Assembly: GCA_022813675.1 (NCBI GenBank)
Contig: CP063375.1
Location: 942,001-1,006,000, forward strand
Length of the DNA stretch: 64,000 bases
Direction: 5' to 3'
Origin: Deferribacteraceae bacterium V6Fe1
Lineage (GTDB): Bacteria > Chrysiogenota > Deferribacteres > Deferribacterales > Deferrivibrionaceae
Under the pieces are notes generated by a model, which saw only the letters and a program-made list of their open reading frames with translations, ran no database searches and was not told the DNA's origin. This document shows, one piece after another, positions 18,877 through 27,735 of the stretch. Each line of letters begins with the position of its first letter. Position 1 is the stretch's first letter. The position numbers and the translations under genes are program-made.

Positions 18877-20071
18877 TTTTTAAAAAGTTTACAATCTCTA
18901 TTATAGGCTTTTCGGCAATAGCTTTAGTTTCTGCGATAAAACCCTCAAAATCTGCATTTGTAAATTTATCCGCTTTCAAATATTCCAGCATATCGTTTTC
19001 ATTTTCAACGGTAAATACGATATTGTATTTTTTGGCAAGTTCGAAAATTTCCGTAAAATTTTGCATATGTTTTCCGACAGCGACTACTTTTTTAAATATT
19101 AATGCTTCATAAATATTATGCCCGCCTACATTTACGACAGAGCCGCCTACGAAGACCTTTTGTGCACAACTGTATAGATTTTTTAATATCCCGAAGCTGT
19201 CCACAATAATAACTTTTGTTTTTTTATCTTCCGACAATAAAGATGTGTCAAAAGGCTCGGAAAATATCTCAAAAACCTCTTTTACCCTGTTTAAATGTCT
19301 TGGAGCAATTATCAGGTGGTCAAAGTTATCCTTCACCTTTTCAAAAACAGATTTTATAAAAGTTTCTTCCCCTTGATGTGTGCTTGCCGCAAGAAATATT
19401 TTTCCATTAAATTCGAAGTTGTTGTCAGAAGACTCAATATTTATAACTTTTATGTTACCTATGTCAGATATATTATTTTGACTATCAAGGATGTCAGCAA
19501 GCCTTTCGGCGTCGATTTTACTTTTTGCAAAGATATGCTCAAAGTTACTTAACAGCCTTTTAAATATTGGTTTGAATAGCTTGTATTTTGGATAACTTCT
19601 CTCTGACAATCTGCCGTTTACAAGGATAAGTCTTGCATTTTTATGAGCGGCAAATATCAGATTGGGCCAAAGCTCTGTATCAATGATCAAAAAATATTTT
19701 GTGTTTAAAAATGATGTAAGATATTTGATGGCAAAGTAATTTTCCAGGGGGAGTAAGAATATGAAATCGGCATTGAGATTTTTGAGTGCCACATCTTTAC
19801 CGGTAGCAGTGACGGTTGAAACAGCTATATTATAACCTGGCATTTCCTTTTTTATTTTTTCTATTAATGATTTGACACTCAAGACCTCGCCGACGCTTGC
19901 ACAATGAATCCATATGGTTTTGTCAGGTTTTTTGTCAAAAACAATAAACCCGAATCTTTCAAAATACCATTTTTCCTCTTTTCTCTTCAGTGCCACCAGA
20001 TATCCTATTGGCAAGATTAACGGCAAAAGAGCAATAAGCAAGATATTATACAAAATCAGGAGAATTTTCAC
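18839..20071 (-). CDS. waaA: 3-deoxy-D-manno-octulosonic acid transferase
   Basis: GT30 glycosyltransferase that attaches Kdo from CMP-Kdo to lipid IVA at the inner membrane. An N-terminal membrane anchor is followed by IWIHCASVGEVLSVKSLI, the conserved acid-base region, then FLLPLENYFAIKY, DTELWPNLI and LVNGRLSERSYPKY. The C-terminal CMP-binding half contains FVGGSVVNVGGHNIYEAL. Length 410 is typical. It lies in a compact LPS-core run with overlapping ends on both sides. Confidence 0.95.
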   Translation of the reverse strand: MKILLILYNILLIALLPLILPIGYLVALKRKEEKWYFERFGFIVFDKKPDKTIWIHCASVGEVLSVKSLIEKIKKEMPGYNIAVSTVTATGKDVALKNLNADFIFLLPLENYFAIKYLTSFLNTKYFLIIDTELWPNLIFAAHKNARLILVNGRLSERSYPKYKLFKPIFKRLLSNFEHIFAKSKIDAERLADILDSQNNISDIGNIKVINIESSDNNFEFNGKIFLAASTHQGEETFIKSVFEKVKDNFDHLIIAPRHLNRVKEVFEIFSEPFDTSLLSEDKKTKVIIVDSFGILKNLYSCAQKVFVGGSVVNVGGHNIYEALIFKKVVAVGKHMQNFTEIFELAKKYNIVFTVENENDMLEYLKADKFTNADFEGFIAETKAIAEKPIIEIVNFLKNEDTDFNTNQNI

Positions 20072-20675
20072 GTGTCAACTCTAACATACTTTTTTGCAGT
20101 TCTTCAAGGGAATAATCGATACTTTCTTTGGATGTATCTTTGTCTGCGATAATAGGTTTCCCATAATATACTTTAATTTTTGAAAAAGGGTAAGGGACTA
20201 TGAATCTGTCCCAACTGTTAAATTTAAATACTTTTCTTGCATGGCACACTACGGGTATTATGACCTGGTCTGTTATTTTGGCAAGAAAAACGGCACCCGG
20301 CTTAGCAACAAGTCTTGGTCCTTTCGGCCCGTCAATGGTAATTGCAGCACTTAGATTCTTTTTGACCATTATCCGTTTGCAGCCGATTATGGCTTTTGTC
20401 CCGTTTCTGGAAGAAGAGCCCCTGGAGGTGTCAAACCCAAATTTGTTAAGGAGTTTTGCTGCAATCTCGCCGTCTTTACTTTCCGAAACGATAGTAATTA
20501 TATTTCTGTGTTTGTAAAGATATACGAAAGGGAAAAGTTGCCCGTGCCAAATGGCAAAGACAATTCTTTTCCCTTTTAACAAATCTAAATTTTCAGTGCC
20601 GTACTCCTTATATCTAAAGGTAGATGAGTAGGCTTTTATTATAAAATATGCCAGAGAGAATAAAATTTTTTCCAT
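20046..20675 (-). CDS. DUF374 lysophospholipid acyltransferase-like protein
   Basis: The 209 residues belong to the DUF374 branch of the PlsC-like acyltransferases: FAIWHGQLFPFVYLY with the catalytic-type His, SESKDGEIAAKLLNKFGF, SRGSSSRNGTKAI, and ITIDGPKGPRLVAKPGAVFLA. In some bacteria DUF374 proteins (LpxX/LptA-context genes) sit with lipid A genes, as here next to waaA and an lpxL-like gene. A lipid A or phospholipid acyl transfer role is likely but the substrate is unknown. It overlaps waaA by 26 bases. Confidence 0.82.
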   Translation of the reverse strand: MEKILFSLAYFIIKAYSSTFRYKEYGTENLDLLKGKRIVFAIWHGQLFPFVYLYKHRNIITIVSESKDGEIAAKLLNKFGFDTSRGSSSRNGTKAIIGCKRIMVKKNLSAAITIDGPKGPRLVAKPGAVFLAKITDQVIIPVVCHARKVFKFNSWDRFIVPYPFSKIKVYYGKPIIADKDTSKESIDYSLEELQKSMLELTRENSPDFV

Positions 20676-20682
20676 CTATTAT

Positions 20683-21774
20683 TTATAAAACAGCCTTTAC
20701 CGTGTTTGCAATAACTAATACCTCTTCATCTTCAAGATAAGGGTTGATAGGGAATGATATGACTTTTTCAGCCAAATATTCCGCTACCGGCAAATCCCCT
20801 TTATTATAGTTTAGATTGTTGAATGCTTTTTGCAAATGCAACGGGACGGGGTAATAGATAGCCGAAGCAATCTCGGAGCTGCTTAACGCTTTCATTATTT
20901 CATCCCTTTTTTCTGCCACTACCGTAAATTGATGATACACATTTGTGGCATTATCAGTCTCTTTTTGATATTTTACAATATCACCCATATACTTTTGGTA
21001 AAGTTTTGCCACGTTTCTTCTTTCCTGGTTAAAACGGTCGATATGTTTAAGTTTGACGCTTAATATTGCCGCCTGAATATCATCAAGCCTTGAATTAAAC
21101 CCGATAACTTCATGGTAATATCTTGTGTATGAACCATGATTTCTGAGGGCAATGAGTGTTTTGTAAATTCCTTCGTCATTTGTTGTTACAAGTCCGCCAT
21201 CACCGTAGCATCCCAAGTTTTTACTGGGGAAAAAGCTGAAACATCCGGCATCACCGATATTGCCTGTTTGTTTCCCTTTATATGTGGCTCCAAAAGATTG
21301 AGCACAATCTTCTACTACTTTTAAATTGTGCTTTTTGGCTATGGCGAGGATTTCATCCATATTTGCAGGATTGCCAAAAAGATGCACCGGCAAAATAGCC
21401 TTTGTTTTGTCGGTTATTTTACTTTCTATCTGCTTGACATCGATATTAAATGTCTCTGCATCCACATCTACAAAGACAGGCTTTGCACCACAATACACTA
21501 TAGCTTCCGCTGTAGCTATAAATGTAAAAGGGGTAGTGATAACCTCATCCCCTTCCTTTATGCCGATTGCCTTTAACGCAAGGTGCAGAGCATCCGTTCC
21601 GCTTGCCACACCAACAGCATATTTGCACCCTAAATATTTTGCGGCTTCTTCTTCAAATTTTTTTACATTTGGACCCAAAATAAACATTGTGCCATTGATG
21701 GAGTTGTCAACAGCCATCTTTATTTCATCTCCGATATCGTTTAATTCCCTTTTTATGTCGAGCATTGGTATCAT
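20683..21774 (-). CDS. DegT/DnrJ/EryC1/StrS-family sugar aminotransferase
   Basis: PLP-dependent aminotransferase of the sugar type, usually converting a keto-sugar nucleotide to an amino sugar. Seen: ASGTDALHLALKA, EDCAQSFGA with Asp156, and FFPSKNLGCYGDGG with the PLP lysine Lys185. AGGAGG sits five bases before the ATG, which fixes the start. First gene of the LPS-core run, directly behind a strong promoter. Similar proteins include WecE-, WlbE- and PerA-like enzymes; the exact sugar is not readable. Confidence 0.88.
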   Translation of the reverse strand: MIPMLDIKRELNDIGDEIKMAVDNSINGTMFILGPNVKKFEEEAAKYLGCKYAVGVASGTDALHLALKAIGIKEGDEVITTPFTFIATAEAIVYCGAKPVFVDVDAETFNIDVKQIESKITDKTKAILPVHLFGNPANMDEILAIAKKHNLKVVEDCAQSFGATYKGKQTGNIGDAGCFSFFPSKNLGCYGDGGLVTTNDEGIYKTLIALRNHGSYTRYYHEVIGFNSRLDDIQAAILSVKLKHIDRFNQERRNVAKLYQKYMGDIVKYQKETDNATNVYHQFTVVAEKRDEIMKALSSSEIASAIYYPVPLHLQKAFNNLNYNKGDLPVAEYLAEKVISFPINPYLEDEEVLVIANTVKAVL

Positions 21775-21804
21775 ATATGCCTCCTGACTAAATTTAAGCT
21801 TAAC

Positions 21805-21833
21805 ATTATATTTGAACTTTTTATGTTATGCAA
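21805..21833 (-). promoter_or_regulatory. sigma-70 promoter of the LPS-core/htpG run
   Basis: On the minus strand TTGCAT, a 17-base spacer and a perfect TATAAT, about 30 bases upstream of the aminotransferase start. It probably drives the compact series of eight minus-strand genes down to the htpG terminator. Confidence 0.75.
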
Positions 21834-21959
21834 TAGTTTGTGCGTGTAATATTACTTTAATTTTTGAGCATGTTACTAATATGTAATTTGATACCCATAC
21901 CTATTTGGAGGATAGTTTATTTATAGTTTTATGGCTACGTTAATGTACGCAGAGTTTAG

Positions 21960-22322
21960 TTATTGTGAGGCAAGCCAGTCTTTTGCTTCTTGCACTGTGT
22001 TGAAAAGCTTAAGGTTGTTTCTGCCTGTAAACTTCATAACTATTTGGTAAACTAATTTTTTTAAGCCAAATACCCCTACTACGGCGCCTGCCTTTACGTA
22101 TGGTTTGTTTTCAGCGGCAAATTCTTTGATTGCTTTGTTTGTGCGGTCATTGGATTCCGTATTTGTTACATCGACAAGTGTGAGCAGTACATCTTTTTTT
22201 AAGCGTCTTACAATATTTCTTGCGTCTTCAAGGGTTTTCATAAATTCTTCTTCATTGCAACCCGAAAAATCAAAAAAGATTATCATTTTATCTTTGTGTT
22301 TCCAAAAGTTGATTCTTTCCAT
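21960..22322 (-). CDS. small STAS/SpoIIAA-like protein
   Basis: A protein of about 120 residues with alternating beta strands and helices: KMIIFFDFSGCNEEEF, VLLTLVDVTNTES, AVVGVFGLKKLVYQIVMKFTGR and LKLFNTVQEAKDWLAS. This pattern fits the SpoIIAA-like or STAS-type fold seen in small stress or regulatory proteins. The open frame extends 25 codons further, but a promoter lies inside that extension and GAGGA sits five bases before the ATG at 22322, so the shorter start is chosen. Function unknown. Confidence 0.65.
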   Translation of the reverse strand: MERINFWKHKDKMIIFFDFSGCNEEEFMKTLEDARNIVRRLKKDVLLTLVDVTNTESNDRTNKAIKEFAAENKPYVKAGAVVGVFGLKKLVYQIVMKFTGRNNLKLFNTVQEAKDWLASQ

Positions 22323-22350
22323 ATGTTCCTCAAATAACGTTTTATTTGAG

Positions 22351-22379
22351 TGTATAGTGAATAGTCGTTCAAATGTCAA
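22351..22379 (-). promoter_or_regulatory. sigma-70 promoter of the STAS-like gene
   Basis: Minus-strand TTGACA, 17-base spacer, TATACA; the expected transcript starts about 20 bases before the ATG at 22322. It supports the shorter start for this gene. Confidence 0.75.
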
Positions 22380-22457
22380 GTAATTATTCTTATGCACATC
22401 AAGGGCTTATGTTAAGTTTAAATAAAATATTGTAATTTTATGTGAAATACATATTTT

Positions 22458-22505
22458 TAGCAAAAAGAAGTTACATTGAGCTATTGATGTAGTGATTTTT
22501 TGCTA
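22458..22505 (-). terminator. imperfect stem-loop at the end of the Ehr operon
   Basis: Outer arms TAGCAAAAA / TTTTTGCTA pair perfectly, inner TACAT / ATGTA pair around a ten-base loop. The structure begins at the stop codon of the last operon gene. It lacks a clean T-run after the stem, so it may be a 3'-end stabiliser rather than a strong terminator. Confidence 0.45.
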
Positions 22506-23252
22506 AACTTTCCCTAAGAATTTTAACAAAGATATAAGAATTGTAGCCGGATGTGGAGGGCAGCCGGGGATAAAAAGGTCAACTTCCAATAATTTGTCAA
22601 CCCCGCCAACAACTTCGTCAGAATTGAAAAAAGGACCGCCGCTTATCGCGCAAGCACCGCATGCTATGACAATCTTGGGTTTTGGTGTAGCATCATAGGT
22701 TTTCATTAACGCTATTTCCATATTTTTTGTAATAGGGCCTGTTACCAAGATACCGTCTGCATGCCTTGGGGAAGCTACAAACTGAATTCCAAATCTCCCC
22801 AAGTCCCAGCCTATTGTGCCAAGCACATTTACGTCAGCTTCACAGGCATTGCAACCGCCTGCACTCACCTGTCTTAGTTTTAAGGATTTCTTCAATAATC
22901 TTTTAAATAAGAATTGTTTGGTGGATTTATCGATTTTTCTTTTTTGATTTGTGATTATCAGGTCATTTCTGTCTGTGGTGCCAAGAGTATACTCTTTTGA
23001 AAAATGAATATTATTTGTGTGTTTCAAACATTCCCCGCAAAAAATACATTTGCCGAGGTCGATACCTATTTCATCATTTCGGCAAATAAAAGCATTTGTC
23101 GGGCAAAGCTGTTGCAAATATTCCAATTCGTTTTTTGTCATGTTTGATATTTCTGGCAAACCCAAAAATTTTTCCGGCATATTTTGAGTATCAAAAGGAA
23201 ATTTTATTGTTCTGTATCTTTGATATAATCTTTCCTTTAACACGTTAAACAT
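22503..23252 (-). CDS. Ehr/Hyf complex small subunit, ferredoxin-like domain fused to NuoB-like domain
   Basis: Iron-sulfur subunit of the membrane complex encoded upstream. Residues 45-80 hold a ferredoxin-like cysteine set (Cys50, 57, 69, 72, 75 in CIFCGECL). Residues 130-240 are a HyfI/NuoB-type small subunit with four cluster ligands (Cys134, Cys137, Cys201, Cys231: GGCNAC, CAISGG, GCPPHP). In E. coli Hyf the HyfH ferredoxin and HyfI are separate; here a shortened HyfH-like piece precedes HyfI in one chain. Electrons should pass from the ferredoxin clusters to the N2-like proximal cluster. Last gene of the operon, 11 bases after the large subunit. Confidence 0.87.
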   Translation of the reverse strand: MFNVLKERLYQRYRTIKFPFDTQNMPEKFLGLPEISNMTKNELEYLQQLCPTNAFICRNDEIGIDLGKCIFCGECLKHTNNIHFSKEYTLGTTDRNDLIITNQKRKIDKSTKQFLFKRLLKKSLKLRQVSAGGCNACEADVNVLGTIGWDLGRFGIQFVASPRHADGILVTGPITKNMEIALMKTYDATPKPKIVIACGACAISGGPFFNSDEVVGGVDKLLEVDLFIPGCPPHPATILISLLKFLGKV

Positions 23253-23263
23253 ATACTCTCCCC

Positions 23264-24745
23264 TTAAAGATCAAACCCGCAATATGAAAGATTAAAGCTT
23301 TTATTACAAAGCGGAAAATCGGATATCCCTTCATTTCTTACAACATATGCCAGCCCATTCCAGTTATGAAAAGACGGGTCGACTATTTTATACCTTAAAA
23401 GCTTTCCGGCCTCATCTGTAATTGCAACATGGCATATTTCACCCCTAAACCCTTCGCTAAAGCTTATCGAAACTGTATTGGGATAAAGCTTACTGTTTGT
23501 ATTAGGTTTGGGGGCATTATCGTTAATGTTGTTTGCGATGTTCGTAAGAATGGATAAAGAAGTGAGTATCTCTCTATGTCTTACGAGACCTCTTGCCAAA
23601 ACGTCTCCATTAAGATCGTCAGTTTGAATCTCTTTAAAGTATTTATCGTATAGCAAAAATGGAAAGTCTTTTCTGATATCGTTGTTGATTCCGCTTGCTC
23701 GGCGATGTAATCCTACTATCCCCATTTCCATGGCAATCTTCTTAGGTAATACCCCCGTATTGTCAAACCTGCTCATTACCGAAGGGGTATTCCATAACAT
23801 TTCTATTGCACCCAGGAGGTTTGGCCTTGTTGCTTCAATCTTTTTTATAATTTTTTCAAAAAGGCTTTTTTCTACCTTTTCACCGCCAAATTCGAGCATA
23901 CTCCTGCCAAACCTGTTGCCACACAAGTCTGCAGTCATATTTAAAAAATCACCCCTTATTCTCCCACAGTAAGATGCGGTAGGTAAAAAGCCTATATCAG
24001 TGGCAAGTCCACCGAGGTCTCCTACATGGTTGGCAATCCTTTCAAGCTCCAATGCAGCCATCCTTTTAAGCTTTGAGTCAGTTTCAGTATCGATTCCTGA
24101 TAAATTTTCCAAATTTGCAAGATAGCAGATTGTATGTGCAATAGTTGAATCGCCTGAAGCGGTTTGGATTTTGTAAAAACTATCTTTATATGGTCCGCCG
24201 ATTAAAGATTTTTCTATACCCCTGTGTTGATAACCAAGAGATATTTCCAGCGAAAGCACCTTTTCTCCGTAGCAGTTAAACCTGAAGTGTCCCGGCTCTA
24301 TGATTCCTGCATGTACTGGTCCCACACCCACCTGATGAGTCTCATGTGAATCTATTTCGTAAAATTCCATATCACCGATATCGTAATTTTGCCTTTTACC
24401 CTCAAACGGTTTGTGAAATCTCAATGGCTTGAGCTTATCACCATTTATTGCATCCGGATACTGTTCGAAAATTTCTCGTTCAAAATTGTAAATTTGCGGA
24501 ATCTTGGGAGTAATGGAGTTTAGTTTTTTATTAACTTTAGCAGCAAATACTTCAAACTCTTTTTTTTCATCAAACATTATTATGGCAACGGCATTTAATT
24601 TATCTCTGTGCTTGTAGACAAAATAAGATGCTATCCGCCCTGAGTTTTCAACGGAACTGATAATTTTTTCTAAAAAATCGTCAGAGGCAAGAAACGGCAG
24701 GTTTTCCAAATTTATTATAGCAGGGTTTTGTTTGATTTTAACCAT
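23264..24745 (-). CDS. Ehr complex large subunit (HyfG-like, NiFe ligands missing)
   Basis: A fused NuoC/NuoD-type subunit of 493 residues, homologous to HyfG/HycE. The N-terminal 110 residues match NuoC and the rest NuoD/hydrogenase large subunit (GYQHRGIEK, HQVGVGPVHAGIIEPGHFRF). Where hydrogenases have RVCGIC the protein reads TASGDS (Ser197 and Ser200 replace cysteines). Where they have DPCxxC it reads DPSFHN (456-461). All four nickel-iron ligands are therefore absent. This is the known hallmark of energy-converting hydrogenase-related (Ehr) complexes, which cannot bind the NiFe centre. The real electron acceptor or donor is unknown; a quinone-like site as in complex I is possible. Confidence 0.9.
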   Translation of the reverse strand: MVKIKQNPAIINLENLPFLASDDFLEKIISSVENSGRIASYFVYKHRDKLNAVAIIMFDEKKEFEVFAAKVNKKLNSITPKIPQIYNFEREIFEQYPDAINGDKLKPLRFHKPFEGKRQNYDIGDMEFYEIDSHETHQVGVGPVHAGIIEPGHFRFNCYGEKVLSLEISLGYQHRGIEKSLIGGPYKDSFYKIQTASGDSTIAHTICYLANLENLSGIDTETDSKLKRMAALELERIANHVGDLGGLATDIGFLPTASYCGRIRGDFLNMTADLCGNRFGRSMLEFGGEKVEKSLFEKIIKKIEATRPNLLGAIEMLWNTPSVMSRFDNTGVLPKKIAMEMGIVGLHRRASGINNDIRKDFPFLLYDKYFKEIQTDDLNGDVLARGLVRHREILTSLSILTNIANNINDNAPKPNTNSKLYPNTVSISFSEGFRGEICHVAITDEAGKLLRYKIVDPSFHNWNGLAYVVRNEGISDFPLCNKSFNLSYCGFDL

Positions 24746-26180
24746 TGGTTACCCCCAACAGTAAAAGGGAATCTTTTATTGTTTTGAGAATATTGTGTGG
24801 AAAGTAAAATAAAGGGATTAAAAGGATTGCAAGCAAAAACAGTTCTGACAATAACATTGCCTTTGTCGGTTTGAACTCTTTTAACTGCTTGTTGGCTTCA
24901 CTTTGTGCTCCGTAGGCGATATTAATCCCCGCTCTGATTATCCCTACAAAAATAAATCCCAATAAAATTATTACGGTTAAGGTCGCTGCATTATAATCAT
25001 ATTTAAAACCATAAAGAAATATATAAAACTCACTGATGAATAGGCTAAAAGGGGGGGAACCTGCTGCCGCAAACAAACCCAAAATAAAAATCCAGCCCAT
25101 TGTAGGGGAGATAGACATCAACCCGCTTATATTTGGAATTTTTTTATTACCGTATACCCTCTGTATGTCAGCTGCATTTAAAAATAATACACCTTTTGCA
25201 ATGGTATTAAAAACAATATGCAGTAAACTTCCGAAAATTGCCATCTTCCCTATGCCAAGCCCAACGGCAATTATCCCTACATGCTCTATGGAAGAATAAG
25301 CAAGCAGTCTTTTTAAATCCTTTTGATTTGATATAAAAATAGCTGCAATTGCCAGCGACAAAATCCCCAGTATAAGTAAAATATGGCTGATATAGACTAA
25401 AACTTCACTCTTAGAAAGTATCTGATAAATTCTTAAAAAGCAAAGTGCAGCCAAACTTACAAGTCCGCCTGACAATAGCCCCCCTATAAGCCCGGGAGCT
25501 TCTCCGTAGCTGTCAGGTTTCCACCAATGAAAGGGGACAAGCCCTATTTTTGACGAATAGCCTATTACCATAAAAAGTGCAGAAAAAAACAACCATTTCG
25601 TATCCATTTTTGGAACTATACTTTGCAGCTTTAAAAAATTAATAGTCCCTTGCCCATCTGTTTGAAGTGCGGTAAATCCGAGCATATATGTTCCGAGCAA
25701 AGCTACGGCAATGCCCGTTGAAGTAAGAAGTATAAACTTCCAAGTAGCTTCAATGGAAAATTTGGTTTTATTGAAATATATAAGTGGTGTGACTGACAGT
25801 GTCGCAGCTTCCATCGATGCCCATAATATTCCAAAATCTTGTGCCATACATGCAAACTGAGCTGCCAAAAGATTTGCCATCATTGAAATAATAAAAATCC
25901 TATTTCCTCTATCTGAGCGTATTTTTAGGTAATTTGAAGCATACACTGACAATGAAAAGAAAAGTATTGAATAGGAAAGATAGATAATTTTGCCGATGCT
26001 GTCAAATTTTATATAATTGGGGAGCAGAGAATGGTCAACGTATTGAAAAATGTAAATGCTATAGACAAAGTTGAATAAGCCGCATATCAAAATGATTATA
26101 GGCCTTTTTTTATCATCATTAATTAAGATGCTCAGAATTGTTAGTGCAAGTATTACGCCTATAAATACCAGAAGATACAT
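24738..26180 (-). CDS. Ehr/Hyf complex antiporter-like subunit (HyfF/NuoN-like)
   Basis: Polytopic protein of 480 residues from the NuoL/M/N-Mrp antiporter family. Visible family blocks are WKPDSYGEAPGLIGGLLSGG, LLAYSSIEHVGIIAVGLGIG and GLFAAAGSPPFSLFISEFYI, with conserved Lys and His of the ion path. Its place before HyfG matches HyfF in the Hyf operon. It overlaps its neighbours by 1 and 8 bases, so translation is coupled. It should form part of the ion-translocating arm. Confidence 0.87.
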   Translation of the reverse strand: MYLLVFIGVILALTILSILINDDKKRPIIILICGLFNFVYSIYIFQYVDHSLLPNYIKFDSIGKIIYLSYSILFFSLSVYASNYLKIRSDRGNRIFIISMMANLLAAQFACMAQDFGILWASMEAATLSVTPLIYFNKTKFSIEATWKFILLTSTGIAVALLGTYMLGFTALQTDGQGTINFLKLQSIVPKMDTKWLFFSALFMVIGYSSKIGLVPFHWWKPDSYGEAPGLIGGLLSGGLVSLAALCFLRIYQILSKSEVLVYISHILLILGILSLAIAAIFISNQKDLKRLLAYSSIEHVGIIAVGLGIGKMAIFGSLLHIVFNTIAKGVLFLNAADIQRVYGNKKIPNISGLMSISPTMGWIFILGLFAAAGSPPFSLFISEFYIFLYGFKYDYNAATLTVIILLGFIFVGIIRAGINIAYGAQSEANKQLKEFKPTKAMLLSELFLLAILLIPLFYFPHNILKTIKDSLLLLGVTNG

Positions 26181-26827
26181 TATTCATCCCTCAAACTTTT
26201 GAGTTGAGTAACATCTATTGAAGAAAATTCTCTATCAATATGATTCAGTATTATCCCCATAATGAATATACCAACTATTAAATCGAGCAAAAAACCTAAT
26301 TCAAGGGAAAAAGGTATATGTCGGGCAATTAGAAAACCAAATATAAATACCCCGTTTTCAAGCACCAAATATCCTATTACGGATGAAATTGCTTTTATTC
26401 GTGATATTATGATTATAAAAGCTACATATATTGTAGAGATTGATACTTGAATGAAGTAGGTGCTGCTATGTTCGCCGTTTACGGGGAGTAACTTTGAGAA
26501 GACAAATATTAATGTTGTACCTATTGCCGCTATAACGACACTGTGCATAAAGCTGATAAAGTTTTCCACTTCAAGGTTTATTTTTACCTTTTTCAGTGAT
26601 GTCATTAAAAAAAGAGGGATTAGGATACCCTTTGATACGATAAGGAAAATAACGACAACGATTGAATGCAAAGCAACCTCTTCATACAAAAAAATAGGGA
26701 TAATACCCAAGATAAAGCCTTGTAAGGCAAGAAGTCTGATATGAAATCTTATTCTGCTGCTTCCCAATATCCCAAAATTAAGCAGCAATACAACTATAAG
26801 CAGCTGGTTGACTACAAAATTTTCCAT
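26180..26827 (-). CDS. Ehr/Hyf complex membrane subunit HyfE-like
   Basis: Hydrophobic protein of 215 residues with about six membrane segments, carrying the HyfE pattern (an NuoK-like core preceded by extra helices; YLVLENGVFIFGFLIA resembles the NuoK segment with its buried Glu). The operon order HyfB, HyfC, HyfE, HyfF, HyfG, HyfI supports the name more than residue identity does. Starts two bases after the HyfC-like gene. Confidence 0.82.
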   Translation of the reverse strand: MENFVVNQLLIVVLLLNFGILGSSRIRFHIRLLALQGFILGIIPIFLYEEVALHSIVVVIFLIVSKGILIPLFLMTSLKKVKINLEVENFISFMHSVVIAAIGTTLIFVFSKLLPVNGEHSSTYFIQVSISTIYVAFIIIISRIKAISSVIGYLVLENGVFIFGFLIARHIPFSLELGFLLDLIVGIFIMGIILNHIDREFSSIDVTQLKSLRDE

Positions 26828-26829
26828 AG

Positions 26830-27735
26830 TTACTCCAAAGTTAAAAACATTCCAATCCCTGCAAGCACGACTACAATGATTTGAAAAGTAGGTATCTTTT
26901 TCAATTTAATTCTTGCCATGGTGGATTCGATAATTCCTATTACTACTGCAACAGTAAGCATGCCAAAGTAGTAGAATAAGAAGTTTGCCAAAATATTGTT
27001 AAAGTTAAACGGAAAAACGACATGAACAATGATTGATATGAATGCAAACATTTTTAAAAGTGCGGATATTTCCATTATTCCAAGGAGCGGACCGCTGTGG
27101 TCCAGTATCATTACCTCATGTATCATTGTTAGTTCAAGGTGGGTATTAGGGTCATCTATCGGTATTCTGCTATTCTCCACAAGAATAATTATAAAAAGTG
27201 CAACTGCAATTAGCAGAAAGCCAATTCCGCTTGTCATCCACAGGTTTGGTGATATTTGGGCAAAGCTGTTTTCAAATGATATTAAGCCGCTTTTGCCCAC
27301 GATTGCCATTAATGCTAAAAACAATGCAGGTTCAGACAACATAGAAAATGTGGCCTCTCTTGCAGAGCCCATCCCTTCAAAGCTTGAGCCAGTGTCAAGA
27401 GCAGCCAAAACCATAAAAAATCTGCCAAGTGCCATCATATATGCGACAAAAATTATATCACCGTTAAAAGAAAAAAAACTGTCATTAGCAATGATAGGGA
27501 TAAAGAGAAGCGTCATTATTGAAGCTGTCAGAGTAACTATTGTCCCGAGTATAAATATAATGCTTGTATCTTTGCTAATTGTTATCTGTTTTTTAAATAA
27601 TTTTATCAAGTCGTAGTACGGTTGAAAAAACGGTGCGCCTTTTCTCCCTGCGAAAAAGGCTTTTACCTTTACAATAGTGCTGAAAATAAATACAGGCGCA
27701 GTAAGTATAGATATTAAAGAAAGTATTTTCACCAT
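26830..27735 (-). CDS. Ehr/Hyf complex subunit HyfC-like (NuoH family)
   Basis: Membrane subunit of 301 residues homologous to NuoH/HycD/HyfC, which joins the soluble arm to the membrane arm. Seen: KVKAFFAGRKGAPFFQPYYDLIKLF near the start, GSSFEGMGSAREATFSMLSEPALF, and VENSRIPIDDPNTHLELTMIHEVMILDHSG, a signature of the family. Overlaps the HyfB-like gene by 7 bases. Complex I-type function at the soluble/membrane interface is well supported. Confidence 0.93.
   Translation of the reverse strand: MVKILSLISILTAPVFIFSTIVKVKAFFAGRKGAPFFQPYYDLIKLFKKQITISKDTSIIFILGTIVTLTASIMTLLFIPIIANDSFFSFNGDIIFVAYMMALGRFFMVLAALDTGSSFEGMGSAREATFSMLSEPALFLALMAIVGKSGLISFENSFAQISPNLWMTSGIGFLLIAVALFIIILVENSRIPIDDPNTHLELTMIHEVMILDHSGPLLGIMEISALLKMFAFISIIVHVVFPFNFNNILANFLFYYFGMLTVAVVIGIIESTMARIKLKKIPTFQIIVVVLAGIGMFLTLE

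Noticed and set aside
22323-22397. Longer N-terminus for the STAS-like protein
   Set aside because: A good promoter lies inside this stretch and would leave the longer start untranscribed.
27029-27616. 195-codon plus-strand frame within the HyfC-like gene
   Set aside because: Shadow of the membrane-protein gene on the minus strand; composition and context do not support a gene.
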